Source: an archaeon (GTDB taxonomy: Archaea; Nanobdellota; Nanobdellia; CSSed11-243R1). From it: 64,000 nucleotides of DNA. The position numbers were made by a program, and so were the translations under genes. Below, piece after piece: positions 9,487 through 19,907 of this stretch. Positions within the stretch are counted from its first letter, which is position 1. Each line of letters begins with the position of its first letter. The DNA is taken from assembly GCA_024277205.1 (NCBI GenBank), contig JAJRVP010000005.1, forward strand, positions 1 to 64,000, written 5' to 3'. Below the pieces are notes generated by a model. That model ran no database searches, had not been told where the DNA came from, and worked only from the letters and a program-made list of their open reading frames with translations.

Positions 9487-9535
9487 AATGCGCTCGTTCG
9501 GGAAATATAAACAATAACCTAATTATTTATAAATT

Positions 9536-10036
9536 TTACTTAAGGAGCTCATCCCATGCCCCTTCATCAACTTCTTTTTGAACTTCTTTCGGATTCTTAC
9601 CCTCAACTGTGATTCCACAGGATAAGCAAGTGCCAAGTACATTTTTTACAGCATTTTTAATGTTTTTAACACCCATTTCTTCTTGTTTTAGTTTAGCAAT
9701 TTTTATGATAACCTCTTTTGAAGCATCTCCTGCTGTTGGTGGCTTTTCTGCATTTCCTTCCCTCCAAGCACTCCCACTTCCTTTTTGAAGTTTTAATTCT
9801 TTGAATAGTAGTTGTGATGTTGGTGGGCTTCCAACTTTAATTTCCCATTTTTTTGTTTCTGTATCAATTATTATTTCTACTGGGACTTTTATGCCCTCAA
9901 AATCCTTTGTAGCGGTATTAATATCATTAATTAATTGCCCTACATTAATTCCTAAAGGCCCTAGTTTTGGACCTAATGGTGGACCTGCTGATGCTCTTCC
10001 ACCATCGACAAGTGCTTGTATTTTTTCTTTTGCCAT
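9536..10036 (-). CDS. rpl11: 50S ribosomal protein L11
   Basis: GGRASAGPPLGPKLGPLGINVGQLINDIN. Confidence 0.97.
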   Translation of the reverse strand: MAKEKIQALVDGGRASAGPPLGPKLGPLGINVGQLINDINTATKDFEGIKVPVEIIIDTETKKWEIKVGSPPTSQLLFKELKLQKGSGSAWREGNAEKPPTAGDASKEVIIKIAKLKQEEMGVKNIKNAVKNVLGTCLSCGITVEGKNPKEVQKEVDEGAWDELLK

Positions 10037-10068
10037 AGCTACACCTTTAAAATTAGTCTTTAAAAAGA

Positions 10069-10524
10069 TTACTCTTCTTTTTTCTCCTCAGTTTTTATAA
10101 CACGAACAGAATCAAGTTTTACAGTTATTGGGATTTGAACTGCTGCTTCAAGAAGTTCAACTACAACCTCATCTTTTACTTTTGTGATTCTCTTAACGCG
10201 TGCTTTTTCTCCCCTAAATGGTCCGGATATTATTTCAACAATATCCCCAGTATTTATTTTTATAGTCTCCATTGTTGGTACAAGGAATTTTTTGATTTCA
10301 TCTATCCTAATTGCACCAAGAACTCCTTTTGCATGTTGAACTCCATAAATAGAACGATTTATATCATCTTGTTCTTCTGCTTCTACAAAAAAGTATCCTT
10401 TTACTTCTCTTGGTCTTAATATTGCATATACTGGAAGCCCTTGCTGCTTTATTTTAGCAACCATTTTTTCAATTACTTGTGCTTCTCTTCCTGTAGTTGT
10501 TCTTACAACAAATATTTCGCCCAT
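10069..10524 (-). CDS. spt5: transcription elongation factor Spt5/NusG
   Basis: NGN domain plus KOW-type GDIVEIISGPFRGEKARV. Confidence 0.93.
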   Translation of the reverse strand: MGEIFVVRTTTGREAQVIEKMVAKIKQQGLPVYAILRPREVKGYFFVEAEEQDDINRSIYGVQHAKGVLGAIRIDEIKKFLVPTMETIKINTGDIVEIISGPFRGEKARVKRITKVKDEVVVELLEAAVQIPITVKLDSVRVIKTEEKKEE

Positions 10525-10526
10525 TT

Positions 10527-10880
10527 TTACACCAACAATTTAAACAAAGTTTGTAATAAAAATCCTATAAATCCAATTATTAATATACCTATGCCTGAAA
10601 TTTTTGAAATTTCAGAAAGCTCTTCTATATCTGGTTTTCTTGAAACTAAGATAACTCTTTTATATTCTCTTAATGTGTGCATAATCTTTTGTGGCCATGT
10701 TTTTATGTCAAGGTTTAATCTAAATTTAAATGAAGGTAATCTATTTCCAAATTTTTGTTCAAGTTTTTTTCCAAAATCAGAACCTGTGGTACTCTCCTTT
10801 TCTTTAGTCAAACTTTCAGGTTTTGTCTCTACTTCAATTGTTTCTTTTATTTCTTCTTTATGTTCGTTGTTTTCTTCCAT
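10527..10880 (-). CDS. secE: preprotein translocase subunit SecE/Sec61-gamma with long charged N-terminus
   Basis: Single C-terminal TM segment, position between ftsZ and spt5. Confidence 0.75.
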   Translation of the reverse strand: MEENNEHKEEIKETIEVETKPESLTKEKESTTGSDFGKKLEQKFGNRLPSFKFRLNLDIKTWPQKIMHTLREYKRVILVSRKPDIEELSEISKISGIGILIIGFIGFLLQTLFKLLV

Positions 10881-10881
10881 A

Positions 10882-12009
10882 TTAATCCTCTACAAAAGTA
10901 ATTCCTAACTCTTTTTCAATTTCTTTTTGCTTTTTATATTTTAATGTTCTTTCTTTTCCAAATATTTGTGGTGAATTAACACCAGTTATGATTAGCAATG
11001 TTCTAACTGTGTCATGCAAGTCATTTGAGATTTGTGCACCCCAGTTTATTTTTGCATCTTCATCTAATTTTCTTGAAATAACCTCTATTACTTTTTTTGC
11101 TTCTTCAAGTGTCATTGTTGGGCCACCAGAAACAACAATTAATGCCCCACTTGCACCAGAGATATCAACATCAAGCAATGGATTGTTTATTGCTTTTTCA
11201 ACAGATTCTACTGCACGATTTTCTGAATCTGACTCTCCAACACCAATCATTGCAACTCCGCCCTCTTTCATTATATTTTTAATATCTGCAAAGTCTCTAT
11301 TGATTAATCCTGGTTTTGTAATGAGTTCAGAAATTCCTTTAACTGCATTTGTTAAGATTTCATCAGCTACTTTAAATGCTGTATAAAGTGGTAAGTCTGG
11401 TGCAATTTCAAGAAGTTTATCATTTGGAATAACTATGATAGTATCTGTGTTTGCTTGGAGTCTTTCAAGCCCATCAACTGCATTTTCCATTCTCCTTTTT
11501 CCTTCCATTGTAAATGGAATTGTAACAACACCAACAGTAAGAGCTCCAATCTTTTTTGCAATTTCAGCAACAACTGGTGCTGCTCCTGTACCTGTTCCAC
11601 CACCAAGTCCACAAGTAATGAAAACCATGTCTGCTCCTTTTAATGCCTTTTTAATGTCTGCTTCTTGTTCTCTTGCTGCTTCTTCTCCAACTTTAGGATT
11701 AGAACCTGCTCCAAGTCCTCCAGAGGTTTCTTTACCAATTAAAATTTTTTTATCACATACACAGCAAAGTAAATCTTTAGCATCAGTATTAAGTGCAATT
11801 AATTCTGCACCTTTAATTCCTATTTCAGCCATTCGGCTAAGGGTATTGTTACCAGCTCCGCCGATACCAACAACTTTTATTGCAGCTGCTTTTTTAGCAA
11901 GGAGCTCTTCAAGTTCAGTATCAATATCTTTTGTTCTTGAAAGTTCTGGTCTTGGACCTTTTAACCCACTTATGTCATTTTCTTTTTTAATATCAAAAGA
12001 TGTAGCCAT
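10882..12009 (-). CDS. ftsZ: cell division protein FtsZ
   Basis: [32 protein letters not shown]. Confidence 0.97.
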   Translation of the reverse strand: MATSFDIKKENDISGLKGPRPELSRTKDIDTELEELLAKKAAAIKVVGIGGAGNNTLSRMAEIGIKGAELIALNTDAKDLLCCVCDKKILIGKETSGGLGAGSNPKVGEEAAREQEADIKKALKGADMVFITCGLGGGTGTGAAPVVAEIAKKIGALTVGVVTIPFTMEGKRRMENAVDGLERLQANTDTIIVIPNDKLLEIAPDLPLYTAFKVADEILTNAVKGISELITKPGLINRDFADIKNIMKEGGVAMIGVGESDSENRAVESVEKAINNPLLDVDISGASGALIVVSGGPTMTLEEAKKVIEVISRKLDEDAKINWGAQISNDLHDTVRTLLIITGVNSPQIFGKERTLKYKKQKEIEKELGITFVED

Positions 12010-12063
12010 TTATTATCACCCTTTTAACTATTGTTATATTTTATCACTTCCTAATTAATAAAT

Positions 12064-12735
12064 TTACCTTTTTTCTTTATTTTGTTTTGTTTGTTCAACA
12101 AATTCTACTTTTTCCAATTTGATATATTTTTTGATATCATCAATTATGACTTTTTGTGCATTTTGAGGTACTGGTTTTTCTTTGGGATAATATATTTTAA
12201 CTTGTTTGTCTTTTAATTCAATTTTATAATCTGATTTGTTGGTATATAATTCTAAAATAGCTTTTACTTTTTCTTTATCATCTTCAATTTTTTTATGGAT
12301 TTTTATCTCATATTCTAAAATTTTACCAGCAAGAGGATGATTGAAATCAACAATTACTCTTCCTGCACCAACTGAAACCACATAACCAACAAGGTTGTCA
12401 ACATTAACTGTCATGCCAGGATAGGGTTTAACCTTTTGATTTTTAAAAAGTCTTTCAGGAATTATTTTCAAAAGTTTTGGGTTCTTTTTTCCAAAGGCTT
12501 TTTCTGGCTCAACTTCAATTTTAAATTCATCTCCTACTTTTTTGCCAATTAATGCTTCATCAATTCCTTTGATTAAATGTCCTGCACCAATAACAATTGT
12601 TATAGGGCCATACTTTGTTTTTTCATTATAAACATTTTCTTTTTTTGCAAGCTTTTCATCTGTTAAATCAAAAATTCTTCCTTCTACTCTGCCAATATAA
12701 TCTATGTTTACAAAATCTCCTTTTTTAAGAGCCAA
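12064..12735 (-). CDS. FKBP/SlyD-type peptidyl-prolyl isomerase
   Basis: GDFVNIDYIGRVEGRIFDLT..., VDFNHPLAGKILEYEIKI. Confidence 0.9.
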   Translation of the reverse strand: MALKKGDFVNIDYIGRVEGRIFDLTDEKLAKKENVYNEKTKYGPITIVIGAGHLIKGIDEALIGKKVGDEFKIEVEPEKAFGKKNPKLLKIIPERLFKNQKVKPYPGMTVNVDNLVGYVVSVGAGRVIVDFNHPLAGKILEYEIKIHKKIEDDKEKVKAILELYTNKSDYKIELKDKQVKIYYPKEKPVPQNAQKVIIDDIKKYIKLEKVEFVEQTKQNKEKR

Positions 12736-12744
12736 GATATCACC

Positions 12745-12981
12745 CTATTTTTCTAAAGTAATCTCTATCAAAGAAGTTCTTTTATCATCTTTCTCTTCAG
12801 TATCTATTTTAATATTTTTTACTTTAAACCCTTCAGCTTTTAGAAGTTCAGCTGTGTCAACTGCTTTTACAGTGTCTCTTCCTATTCCTTTGATTGTAAC
12901 CTCGCTTTTTTCATCAAATGTTTTTTTTGCTTGTTCTACATATTCATTTGTTTCTTTTTCACCAACTAAAATTGTTTCCAT
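12745..12981 (-). CDS. Alba-family nucleic-acid-binding protein
   Basis: VTIKGIGRDTVKAVDTAELLKAEGFKVKNIKI. Confidence 0.75.
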   Translation of the reverse strand: METILVGEKETNEYVEQAKKTFDEKSEVTIKGIGRDTVKAVDTAELLKAEGFKVKNIKIDTEEKDDKRTSLIEITLEK

Positions 12982-13055
12982 ACAAAATCCTCCTTTTGCT
13001 AAGTTATTGCTAAATTAGCAAAAAAATAAGGTTTTAAAAAGGTTATTGTTAATCT

Positions 13056-15860
13056 CTAGTTGAAAGGATTACAATCTGCTGGCCATACAGATGGAGTGGG
13101 AATTAGATCCCATTTATCTGTCCCTCCACAAAGAACTGAATAAGAGTCTCCTCCAACATCTGTTATAGAATCCCCATTATCACAAAATCTCATATAAGTG
13201 TCACATAAAACATGACTATCGTACAAACCATAAATAGAAGATGGTATTCCATAGATATCTGATTTTTCCATGTCATCTGGTATTATTTGTATCTGAAGAT
13301 ATGGATGATAATCCTCCCCTTCTCCAAATGTACAATCTCCTGGAGAATCACAATCAATAAATGCATAACAATATCGCATAGATGTTCTTACACAATCCCA
13401 TATGAATGTCTTTGTAACTGAATTTTCAGGTGCCAATTCAAAACTAGCTTCCTGCAACCAACTATATGGTTCACCAGTAATAAAATCATTGTCTTTTTCT
13501 GTACCTAAATCTACTTTTATTTTCCCTGTTTCTGGAAGATTTCCATAATTTTTAATAGTAATTGAAATTTTGACAAAACCAACATCCTCTCTTCCTACGC
13601 AACACCAATATGTATCATATCCACCCCCTCTTTTAAATTCTACTTGTATCGCTTCAATTAAAACACTTCTTGGTGTTTCACATTTTTGTTTTTCTTCATT
13701 CCACAATTCAGAAGGATTACAACACACACCTGGGACTTTTGGATTGGTGTTCACCTTATTTTCCACAATTGTTTCTTCGGGGTTATTGTATTGTTCTGTA
13801 ACATATTTTAAACCTGGTTTACACATTTCAGAACATGTTGCTTCTTCATTTCGTTCTTTCCATTTTATAACACACCCTCTTGGGTCTGAAAAAGTTGAAT
13901 CTGTTGTTGGACATCTTGAACAACCCAAATTACTACAAGAACCTATAAACTCAGGTAATGTTCCATCTGCAGATTCTCCACAATCTTGTGGGCAGTTCCA
14001 ACATCTTTCTCCCGAATCATATGAACAAATACCATCTCCACAAATTGGAATTTCTGTATAACAAAGAACTCCTTCTCCTTCGCAACCACCCAAAATTTGT
14101 TGGGTTGCTTCCCCAATTGGTTGTAAGTCCTCACCAACAAACATTGGAATGATATCCGTAGTACTTAAAATACTTGGAGCCATGTCATATGAAAATTTCC
14201 AATTGTATGTGTATCTTGAGATTCTGTGGGTGTTATATTCGCAATAGTTATTATCACACCCTTGACTATAATCTGATTGGTGTTGATAACATCCAGTTAC
14301 TGCTTTTCCATCTTCACATCTATAATACTTTGCCATATTATCTATTATGTCTGAATAATTACTCCATAACCATCTTACTAAGTTCTCTTTGTTGGTTGTA
14401 TCTGGTAAGCAAAAAATTGTTTGATCTTCACATTTTGGGCAATCACAATTTGGACCATTTGGTGCAGAACCACCATAACAATTCATTCCATATGTAAAGT
14501 TTCTATATGTTGGGTTTCCGCAATTAATAGAACTTGTTGGTGATATCTGAACATTTTCTCTTTTTGAAGCAAATGAAAAGTGCAATGGGATTGATATTCC
14601 TGCCACATCTTTCCATCTTTGTAATGGTATTTTATCACTGCAAGTATCAATACAATCTGTTTGTCTTCCAAGATAGTCATAACATATACCTAAATCATCT
14701 GGACGTTCATTAATTTCTAATGTAGTTGTAATTGGTGTAAGGGCGCCACCTACATATGTTTGTATGTGATAAACCCCTTGTGGAATGTCTGGTGTTCTAA
14801 ATGCGCAAATTGCAGTTTGATTAAATGACTTAACTTCACACAATTCAGTTGATCCAATTTTTAATTTAACAACTGCATCTTTACAATTTTGTAAGTTATA
14901 TATCTGTGCAAGTATTGTATCATTTCCGCAAGCACGATTTTTTGAAAGTTCTAATATGCCAGCACAATATTGGCATCCTGTTGAAGGGGGTTCAATTACA
15001 TTTACTTGTGCATCATCTGTGTCCTCTATGATTAATGTTGTATTTTTAACTTTCAGATTTATAGTATAAACTCCTGTTGAAGTAAAGGTGTGTTGAATTA
15101 TTTTTCCATACTCAGAGATACCTCCACCATACCAGTAGTATTCGTCTATAAATCCACGCGAGCCACTTCCGTCTAATTTTATAGGATAATCTTTGCATGC
15201 TACTCTGTCAGGTCCTGCATCTGCAACAATTGTACAAGAAGGATCACTTGTATCCCATGTGTACTTGCAAATATTTCCACTACATTGTTTAATCATACAA
15301 GATCTATCTGAACAATCTGTAGAAGATATACATTCAACACAGCTACTTGTTGATGAATCACACAATGGTGTGTCCCCTGAACAAACTGTAGTGGCGTAGT
15401 TACAAGTTGGTGTACAACTGCCACAAGTTCCACTTCCAGTGCAATACTGAGTACAAGATGCTGTTGAAGTTATTGGTGTTTTTAATACATTGCCTTGGCA
15501 AAAAGAAGAACATGTGATTGTGTTTGTTCCGCAAGGAGTAGATGATGGATAATAGCTTGTTAACCCTGTATGTCCTGTTGATGTATCACAATTTGCACTT
15601 GTATCGCAATATGTACAAGGATCACCTGCATAATCTCCTGCGTCACAATCGCAATTTTTTATTTGTCCTGTTACACAAATTGCATTTGTAGGATCGCAAG
15701 TAAGCCCTGAACAACAAGGTATTGAAGCACTACAACTTTCACCTATTTGAGCACAAGTTGGTGCTACACTTTTGCTAATGCTTATGTTAATAAAAACTAT
15801 TGCAAGCACTACAAAAATCTTCAATATTTTTGAATTAACTTTTGATTTCATTTTAATCAT
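13056..15860 (-). CDS. large cysteine-rich secreted protein with PKD-like domain
   Basis: N-terminal hydrophobic segment, CAQIGESCSASIPCCSGLTCDPTNAICV, DAGPDRVACKDYPIKLDGSGS (PKD-like), CGDGICSYDSGERCWNCPQDCG. Confidence 0.75.
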   Translation of the reverse strand: MIKMKSKVNSKILKIFVVLAIVFINISISKSVAPTCAQIGESCSASIPCCSGLTCDPTNAICVTGQIKNCDCDAGDYAGDPCTYCDTSANCDTSTGHTGLTSYYPSSTPCGTNTITCSSFCQGNVLKTPITSTASCTQYCTGSGTCGSCTPTCNYATTVCSGDTPLCDSSTSSCVECISSTDCSDRSCMIKQCSGNICKYTWDTSDPSCTIVADAGPDRVACKDYPIKLDGSGSRGFIDEYYWYGGGISEYGKIIQHTFTSTGVYTINLKVKNTTLIIEDTDDAQVNVIEPPSTGCQYCAGILELSKNRACGNDTILAQIYNLQNCKDAVVKLKIGSTELCEVKSFNQTAICAFRTPDIPQGVYHIQTYVGGALTPITTTLEINERPDDLGICYDYLGRQTDCIDTCSDKIPLQRWKDVAGISIPLHFSFASKRENVQISPTSSINCGNPTYRNFTYGMNCYGGSAPNGPNCDCPKCEDQTIFCLPDTTNKENLVRWLWSNYSDIIDNMAKYYRCEDGKAVTGCYQHQSDYSQGCDNNYCEYNTHRISRYTYNWKFSYDMAPSILSTTDIIPMFVGEDLQPIGEATQQILGGCEGEGVLCYTEIPICGDGICSYDSGERCWNCPQDCGESADGTLPEFIGSCSNLGCSRCPTTDSTFSDPRGCVIKWKERNEEATCSEMCKPGLKYVTEQYNNPEETIVENKVNTNPKVPGVCCNPSELWNEEKQKCETPRSVLIEAIQVEFKRGGGYDTYWCCVGREDVGFVKISITIKNYGNLPETGKIKVDLGTEKDNDFITGEPYSWLQEASFELAPENSVTKTFIWDCVRTSMRYCYAFIDCDSPGDCTFGEGEDYHPYLQIQIIPDDMEKSDIYGIPSSIYGLYDSHVLCDTYMRFCDNGDSITDVGGDSYSVLCGGTDKWDLIPTPSVWPADCNPFN

Positions 15861-18800
15861 TATAATCTATGTATCCTTGAACATAATTAGATGTGCATGT
15901 AAATGATACATAAGAACCATCGCACCACCAATCTCCTGGTTCTTTGTTATACCCTATGCTTGTTCTTAAGGAATCACTACATAAATATCCAGAAATAACA
16001 CAATCTTGACAGTCCCCACTTACTGTTGTTGGATATTGGAATTTTTCACCACATCTTGTATAAGTATCTGCTGTAACTGTGTGTGAATCACACAATGGCC
16101 ACACACCCGTATAATAAACACATGTTGGAGCAGTATCTTGACATATAACAGCAGTGGTACATGAACTAGTACCGCACCCTATAGATACCCCGCTTCCACT
16201 TTTAGCATGCCAGCACTTGCTACCTCCATGGCATAAATTATCAGTACCTAAATATGCTGGGAAATAACATTTATCAAATGGACTTCCACAGTTTACTCCA
16301 ACATAGTATCCTAAAAATCCTGCTGTTCCAGTACAAGTGGGGCAAGGTGGTTGTCCACCCTCTGAGCCACAAGGTACACATGTTCCTCCTGAACAGGTAT
16401 TTCTATACCCTGGAATTGTACCCCATGCTGAAAAAGCAAAGTGGTAACATCCTTGCGTATCATCGAAATAACCATCTGTGTATTCATTATCACAACAGAT
16501 ATCTCCTGCAAACCCACATTCTACACATATTCCACTTCCATTTGGAGCTAAAGGTGGGCTTGTGTCATAACAGCCATTGTACATTCCTGTATCTGTGTAT
16601 GGGCATTGTGGTTGATTAAGAGTTCCGCATGGCACACATTGTGGTGTATTGCCTCCACTGCAATATCCTGTATTACATTTATTATTATCAAATGTGGCTC
16701 CATCTTCAACATTATCACAACATATTTGGTTATCTCCTCCACAAGTATAGCAATATCCTTGTGTATAAGAGTAACTTCCAGTTGAGTAGGTTGATGGCGC
16801 TTTTGCAGTTCCATCTATGCAACCGTTGTAATAATTACTACAATCATCATCACAAGCTTCAAGACCATCCAAACCACAATCATTTATAATTAGTGTTGTT
16901 GATGCTGTTTCTCCAGCATCATTTGTATCTCCATCACCATTAATGTCAACTGTTGCTGTTATTGTGCAGGTTCCTGGTGTTGTAAATGTAATAATTTCTG
17001 ATACGCCCCCAGTATTTATACCGCCAGCCCCAAATGTTTCTGTTGTTACAGAACCGCTTCCACAGCCAGTCCATGAAATTGTGGCTGTTTTTGAGTCGCA
17101 ATAATTACATAAACCAGTTACAATAACATTTGCAGAACTACATTTCTTAATCGATGTTGGATCTACAACAATGTTGACTTCTCCGACACAAACCTCTTCC
17201 CAACATTTATTTTTATAATCACTATCGGCATATGAAGTATTACAACAAGATAATCCTGGGCCCCCAATTCCTTCTCCACAGCATGGACAATCTTCTCCTG
17301 GGAAATTAGCACAATACTCTGTTGTTTCTGGTTTACAAATAGCATCTGTACAATCTGCTGGATCTGGTTCTGCTATTGCTCTTGGAGCATCACCACCAGA
17401 ATCTAAATCAGTAGCATTATATACTTTATCAGAAAATCCTGAGCCAGTATATTCTAAATCAAATGAAGAAATTAAATAACGATATTCTATATCTGCAAAT
17501 GCTTGGAATTCAACAACATGGAATTGATTATTTGCAGTATTTTTTGTTCCAGTTATTCTAATATATTTAACTTTCATTGGCGTAATATTCCATTCTTCAA
17601 CACTTTTATGGCTGCCTGTTGTAGCATCAACTAATTTATTCCAATGAACTCCATCAAGCGAACCTTCTATCTTGTACAAATAATATCTATCATCCTTATC
17701 CCATAAATGTATTCTTACACTATCAATAACATATTCGTCTGCAAGAGTGATTATCATTGCTTGAGCATCATCTACTCCACCATCTCCATTTGGATCCCAT
17801 AATACATATCCATATCCATACGAACCATCATAATGAGTTTCATCACCATCAATTACATGTTGTAATCTTTGATTATACAATTCTCCTTCTATGCGAGCTG
17901 GTGCTGTTGGATCAGAGTAATCAACTGCTTTTATTTGCGCCCCCCAATAGAGAGAAGCAACATTTTTTTCAACTGGTTTAGAAAGCAATTCTTTATTCAT
18001 ACGATTAATAATCCTTTTAATAACACATTTCATAGCATTGTTATCATTATTAGACGTTGTTGAGCAATCTCCACTAAAATAATCAACTCTCAATTTTCCT
18101 TCATCAGTCATAATTGCATGAACTTTGCAATTTCCAGAATATGTATCTGAAATAGATGTTGGAAAACTACAAAGGTTTGGTTCTTCATTTGGATATAAAT
18201 CAGGATTGTTTTTTATGTAATCTACAAGTACTTTAAAGGGTTGTTGCGGGGATTTACAAAGCGTTGTATCCTCTGTACATGTTTCTCCAGGTGCTAAATC
18301 TTTATCAACAGTTCCATCACCATCACTATCAAATTGAGTATCGCTGCATACGCATGCTTCTATGCTACCGTCGCTATAGTGTTTTACAACAGATTGATCT
18401 TTATCGATTATGCTTGGAATTGGAGAGTATTGTGGGTCCTTTAAAAAATCTTCAAAATATTCGTCCTCTACAAAACTTTTTGCCTCATAATAAACATCAA
18501 AAAATCTGGTTTTTGAAAAAAGATGCACATAGGGTTTTACTTCATATTCCACACTTGGATTTTCTGGAGGAACAGATAAGATTATATAATCTTGTCCAAC
18601 AGGTATCCATCTTGTTTGGAGAATTCCATCTTCTGTATTTACATCTCTTTGCAGATTAAAATCTAAATAATAGTTAAAATAAATGGGATACATGGTTCCT
18701 GCTGTTAATGCATTTAAAACATTTTCATTTGGTTTGGCATAAAATTGTCCTGCATATGTTCTGAATGTTTCCATTACTTTTTCAAAACTTGGAATGCAAG

Positions 18801-19308
18801 TATAGGAATTAACGCGCCAATAAGGTAGATATTTTTCAGCAATGTAAGGAACATTTAAATCTTTCCTGCCACAACTAAATCCTGCCCCATTGTTAATATT
18901 TGGAAAACAATAATTTGGTAGAATTACTTGGCTACCTCTACGACATTTACCTTTGTTAATACCAGCAGTTATACATACTGACCCAGTTGGACATGTACTC
19001 CCACAAGTTGGTAATGTGCAATCTTGGCTAGGTATCAAATCTGAAATTGAATATCCTCCAAATGAACCAGTAGCAAAAAGAGATTTATCAACTGCATAAC
19101 CTCTTTCTTGATCTAACAATTTTTTAAACATTTCCGCGTTCTTGGCTGCAGATATAGCACTAAACCTAAAAAAACTTGCTTGAGATGCAGATTCCAAATC
19201 TTTTGAAAGTCCGAGCATACCAACTATTAATATTATTGCTATTGCAAGTGCATACAAAAATGCACTTATGCCATACAATTGGGCTTTTCTTAATCTCATT
19301 CTACGCAC
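15853..19308 (-). CDS. large cysteine-rich surface protein with discoidin (F5/8 type C)-like domain and pilin-like N-terminus
   Basis: N-term MRKAQLYGISAFLYALAIAIILIVGML; IEGSLDGVHWNKLVDATTG...VKYIRITGTKNTANNQFHVVEFQAF; DSDGDGTVDKD Ca-type loop; Cys-rich C-terminal repeats. Confidence 0.75.
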   Translation of the reverse strand: MRRMRLRKAQLYGISAFLYALAIAIILIVGMLGLSKDLESASQASFFRFSAISAAKNAEMFKKLLDQERGYAVDKSLFATGSFGGYSISDLIPSQDCTLPTCGSTCPTGSVCITAGINKGKCRRGSQVILPNYCFPNINNGAGFSCGRKDLNVPYIAEKYLPYWRVNSYTCIPSFEKVMETFRTYAGQFYAKPNENVLNALTAGTMYPIYFNYYLDFNLQRDVNTEDGILQTRWIPVGQDYIILSVPPENPSVEYEVKPYVHLFSKTRFFDVYYEAKSFVEDEYFEDFLKDPQYSPIPSIIDKDQSVVKHYSDGSIEACVCSDTQFDSDGDGTVDKDLAPGETCTEDTTLCKSPQQPFKVLVDYIKNNPDLYPNEEPNLCSFPTSISDTYSGNCKVHAIMTDEGKLRVDYFSGDCSTTSNNDNNAMKCVIKRIINRMNKELLSKPVEKNVASLYWGAQIKAVDYSDPTAPARIEGELYNQRLQHVIDGDETHYDGSYGYGYVLWDPNGDGGVDDAQAMIITLADEYVIDSVRIHLWDKDDRYYLYKIEGSLDGVHWNKLVDATTGSHKSVEEWNITPMKVKYIRITGTKNTANNQFHVVEFQAFADIEYRYLISSFDLEYTGSGFSDKVYNATDLDSGGDAPRAIAEPDPADCTDAICKPETTEYCANFPGEDCPCCGEGIGGPGLSCCNTSYADSDYKNKCWEEVCVGEVNIVVDPTSIKKCSSANVIVTGLCNYCDSKTATISWTGCGSGSVTTETFGAGGINTGGVSEIITFTTPGTCTITATVDINGDGDTNDAGETASTTLIINDCGLDGLEACDDDCSNYYNGCIDGTAKAPSTYSTGSYSYTQGYCYTCGGDNQICCDNVEDGATFDNNKCNTGYCSGGNTPQCVPCGTLNQPQCPYTDTGMYNGCYDTSPPLAPNGSGICVECGFAGDICCDNEYTDGYFDDTQGCYHFAFSAWGTIPGYRNTCSGGTCVPCGSEGGQPPCPTCTGTAGFLGYYVGVNCGSPFDKCYFPAYLGTDNLCHGGSKCWHAKSGSGVSIGCGTSSCTTAVICQDTAPTCVYYTGVWPLCDSHTVTADTYTRCGEKFQYPTTVSGDCQDCVISGYLCSDSLRTSIGYNKEPGDWWCDGSYVSFTCTSNYVQGYIDYND

Positions 19309-19907
19309 CTGCCCCCACTACATTTTAAACCCGGATCGCAAAAATTACCTGGACAACATTCTTTTCCTTTAATCCCACAAGCATCTGTATCTTCTGCCAC
19401 AAACAATTCTGCTGTACCTATTTGTCCAGTTGGGTTGTAAATTGGAATAAAACAAAATTGTTTTATTGTTAAACCTTTTTCTTTGAGTTCGTCCATGATT
19501 TCTTTTCTCAAATCGCCAGATATTCTTTTAGATGCTAAATAACCTTCTATATAAGTTGGTTTTTGCCCCAAAGGTGTTGTTTTTAACTTGGTTGTGTAAT
19601 CAACTAGCGTAGTATTAAATTCGTTTGAAACAAAAATGTATCTTCTATCTCCACCAAAATAATTATACATTTTACTAAATTCTGGGTGTTTGCTTACATT
19701 GTCTCCTTCTCTTATGTATTCATCTCCTATTAAGGGAAGTATCATGAAAAAGCATCTTTGATCTATTTCTTGATCAAGAATGGATATCATGCCCTCAAGT
19801 GTTATACCATTAACAAATGTATTTAAGAAAAATATGCCACCCAACCCAATTACAGCTACTACAACCATTCCAACTAATGCATCTGGTCCAAATTGCGCGC
19901 GTTTCAT
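19296..19907 (-). CDS. pilus-like membrane-anchored protein with C-terminal cysteine cluster
   Basis: MKRAQFGPDALVGMVVVAVIGLGGIFFL; C-term CGIKGKECCPGNFCDPGLKCSGGRC. Confidence 0.6.
   Translation of the reverse strand: MKRAQFGPDALVGMVVVAVIGLGGIFFLNTFVNGITLEGMISILDQEIDQRCFFMILPLIGDEYIREGDNVSKHPEFSKMYNYFGGDRRYIFVSNEFNTTLVDYTTKLKTTPLGQKPTYIEGYLASKRISGDLRKEIMDELKEKGLTIKQFCFIPIYNPTGQIGTAELFVAEDTDACGIKGKECCPGNFCDPGLKCSGGRCVE

Noticed and set aside
10770-10800. Possible third copy of palindromic family 2 inside secE (atcagaacctgtggtactctcc)
   Set aside because: Only about 11 nt match well and the palindrome is lost; chance cannot be excluded.
13570-14061. Plus-strand ORFs opposite the Cys-rich genes (e.g. 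13570-14061, 29943-30335)
   Set aside because: They are antisense shadows of convincing minus-strand genes with no recognisable domains.
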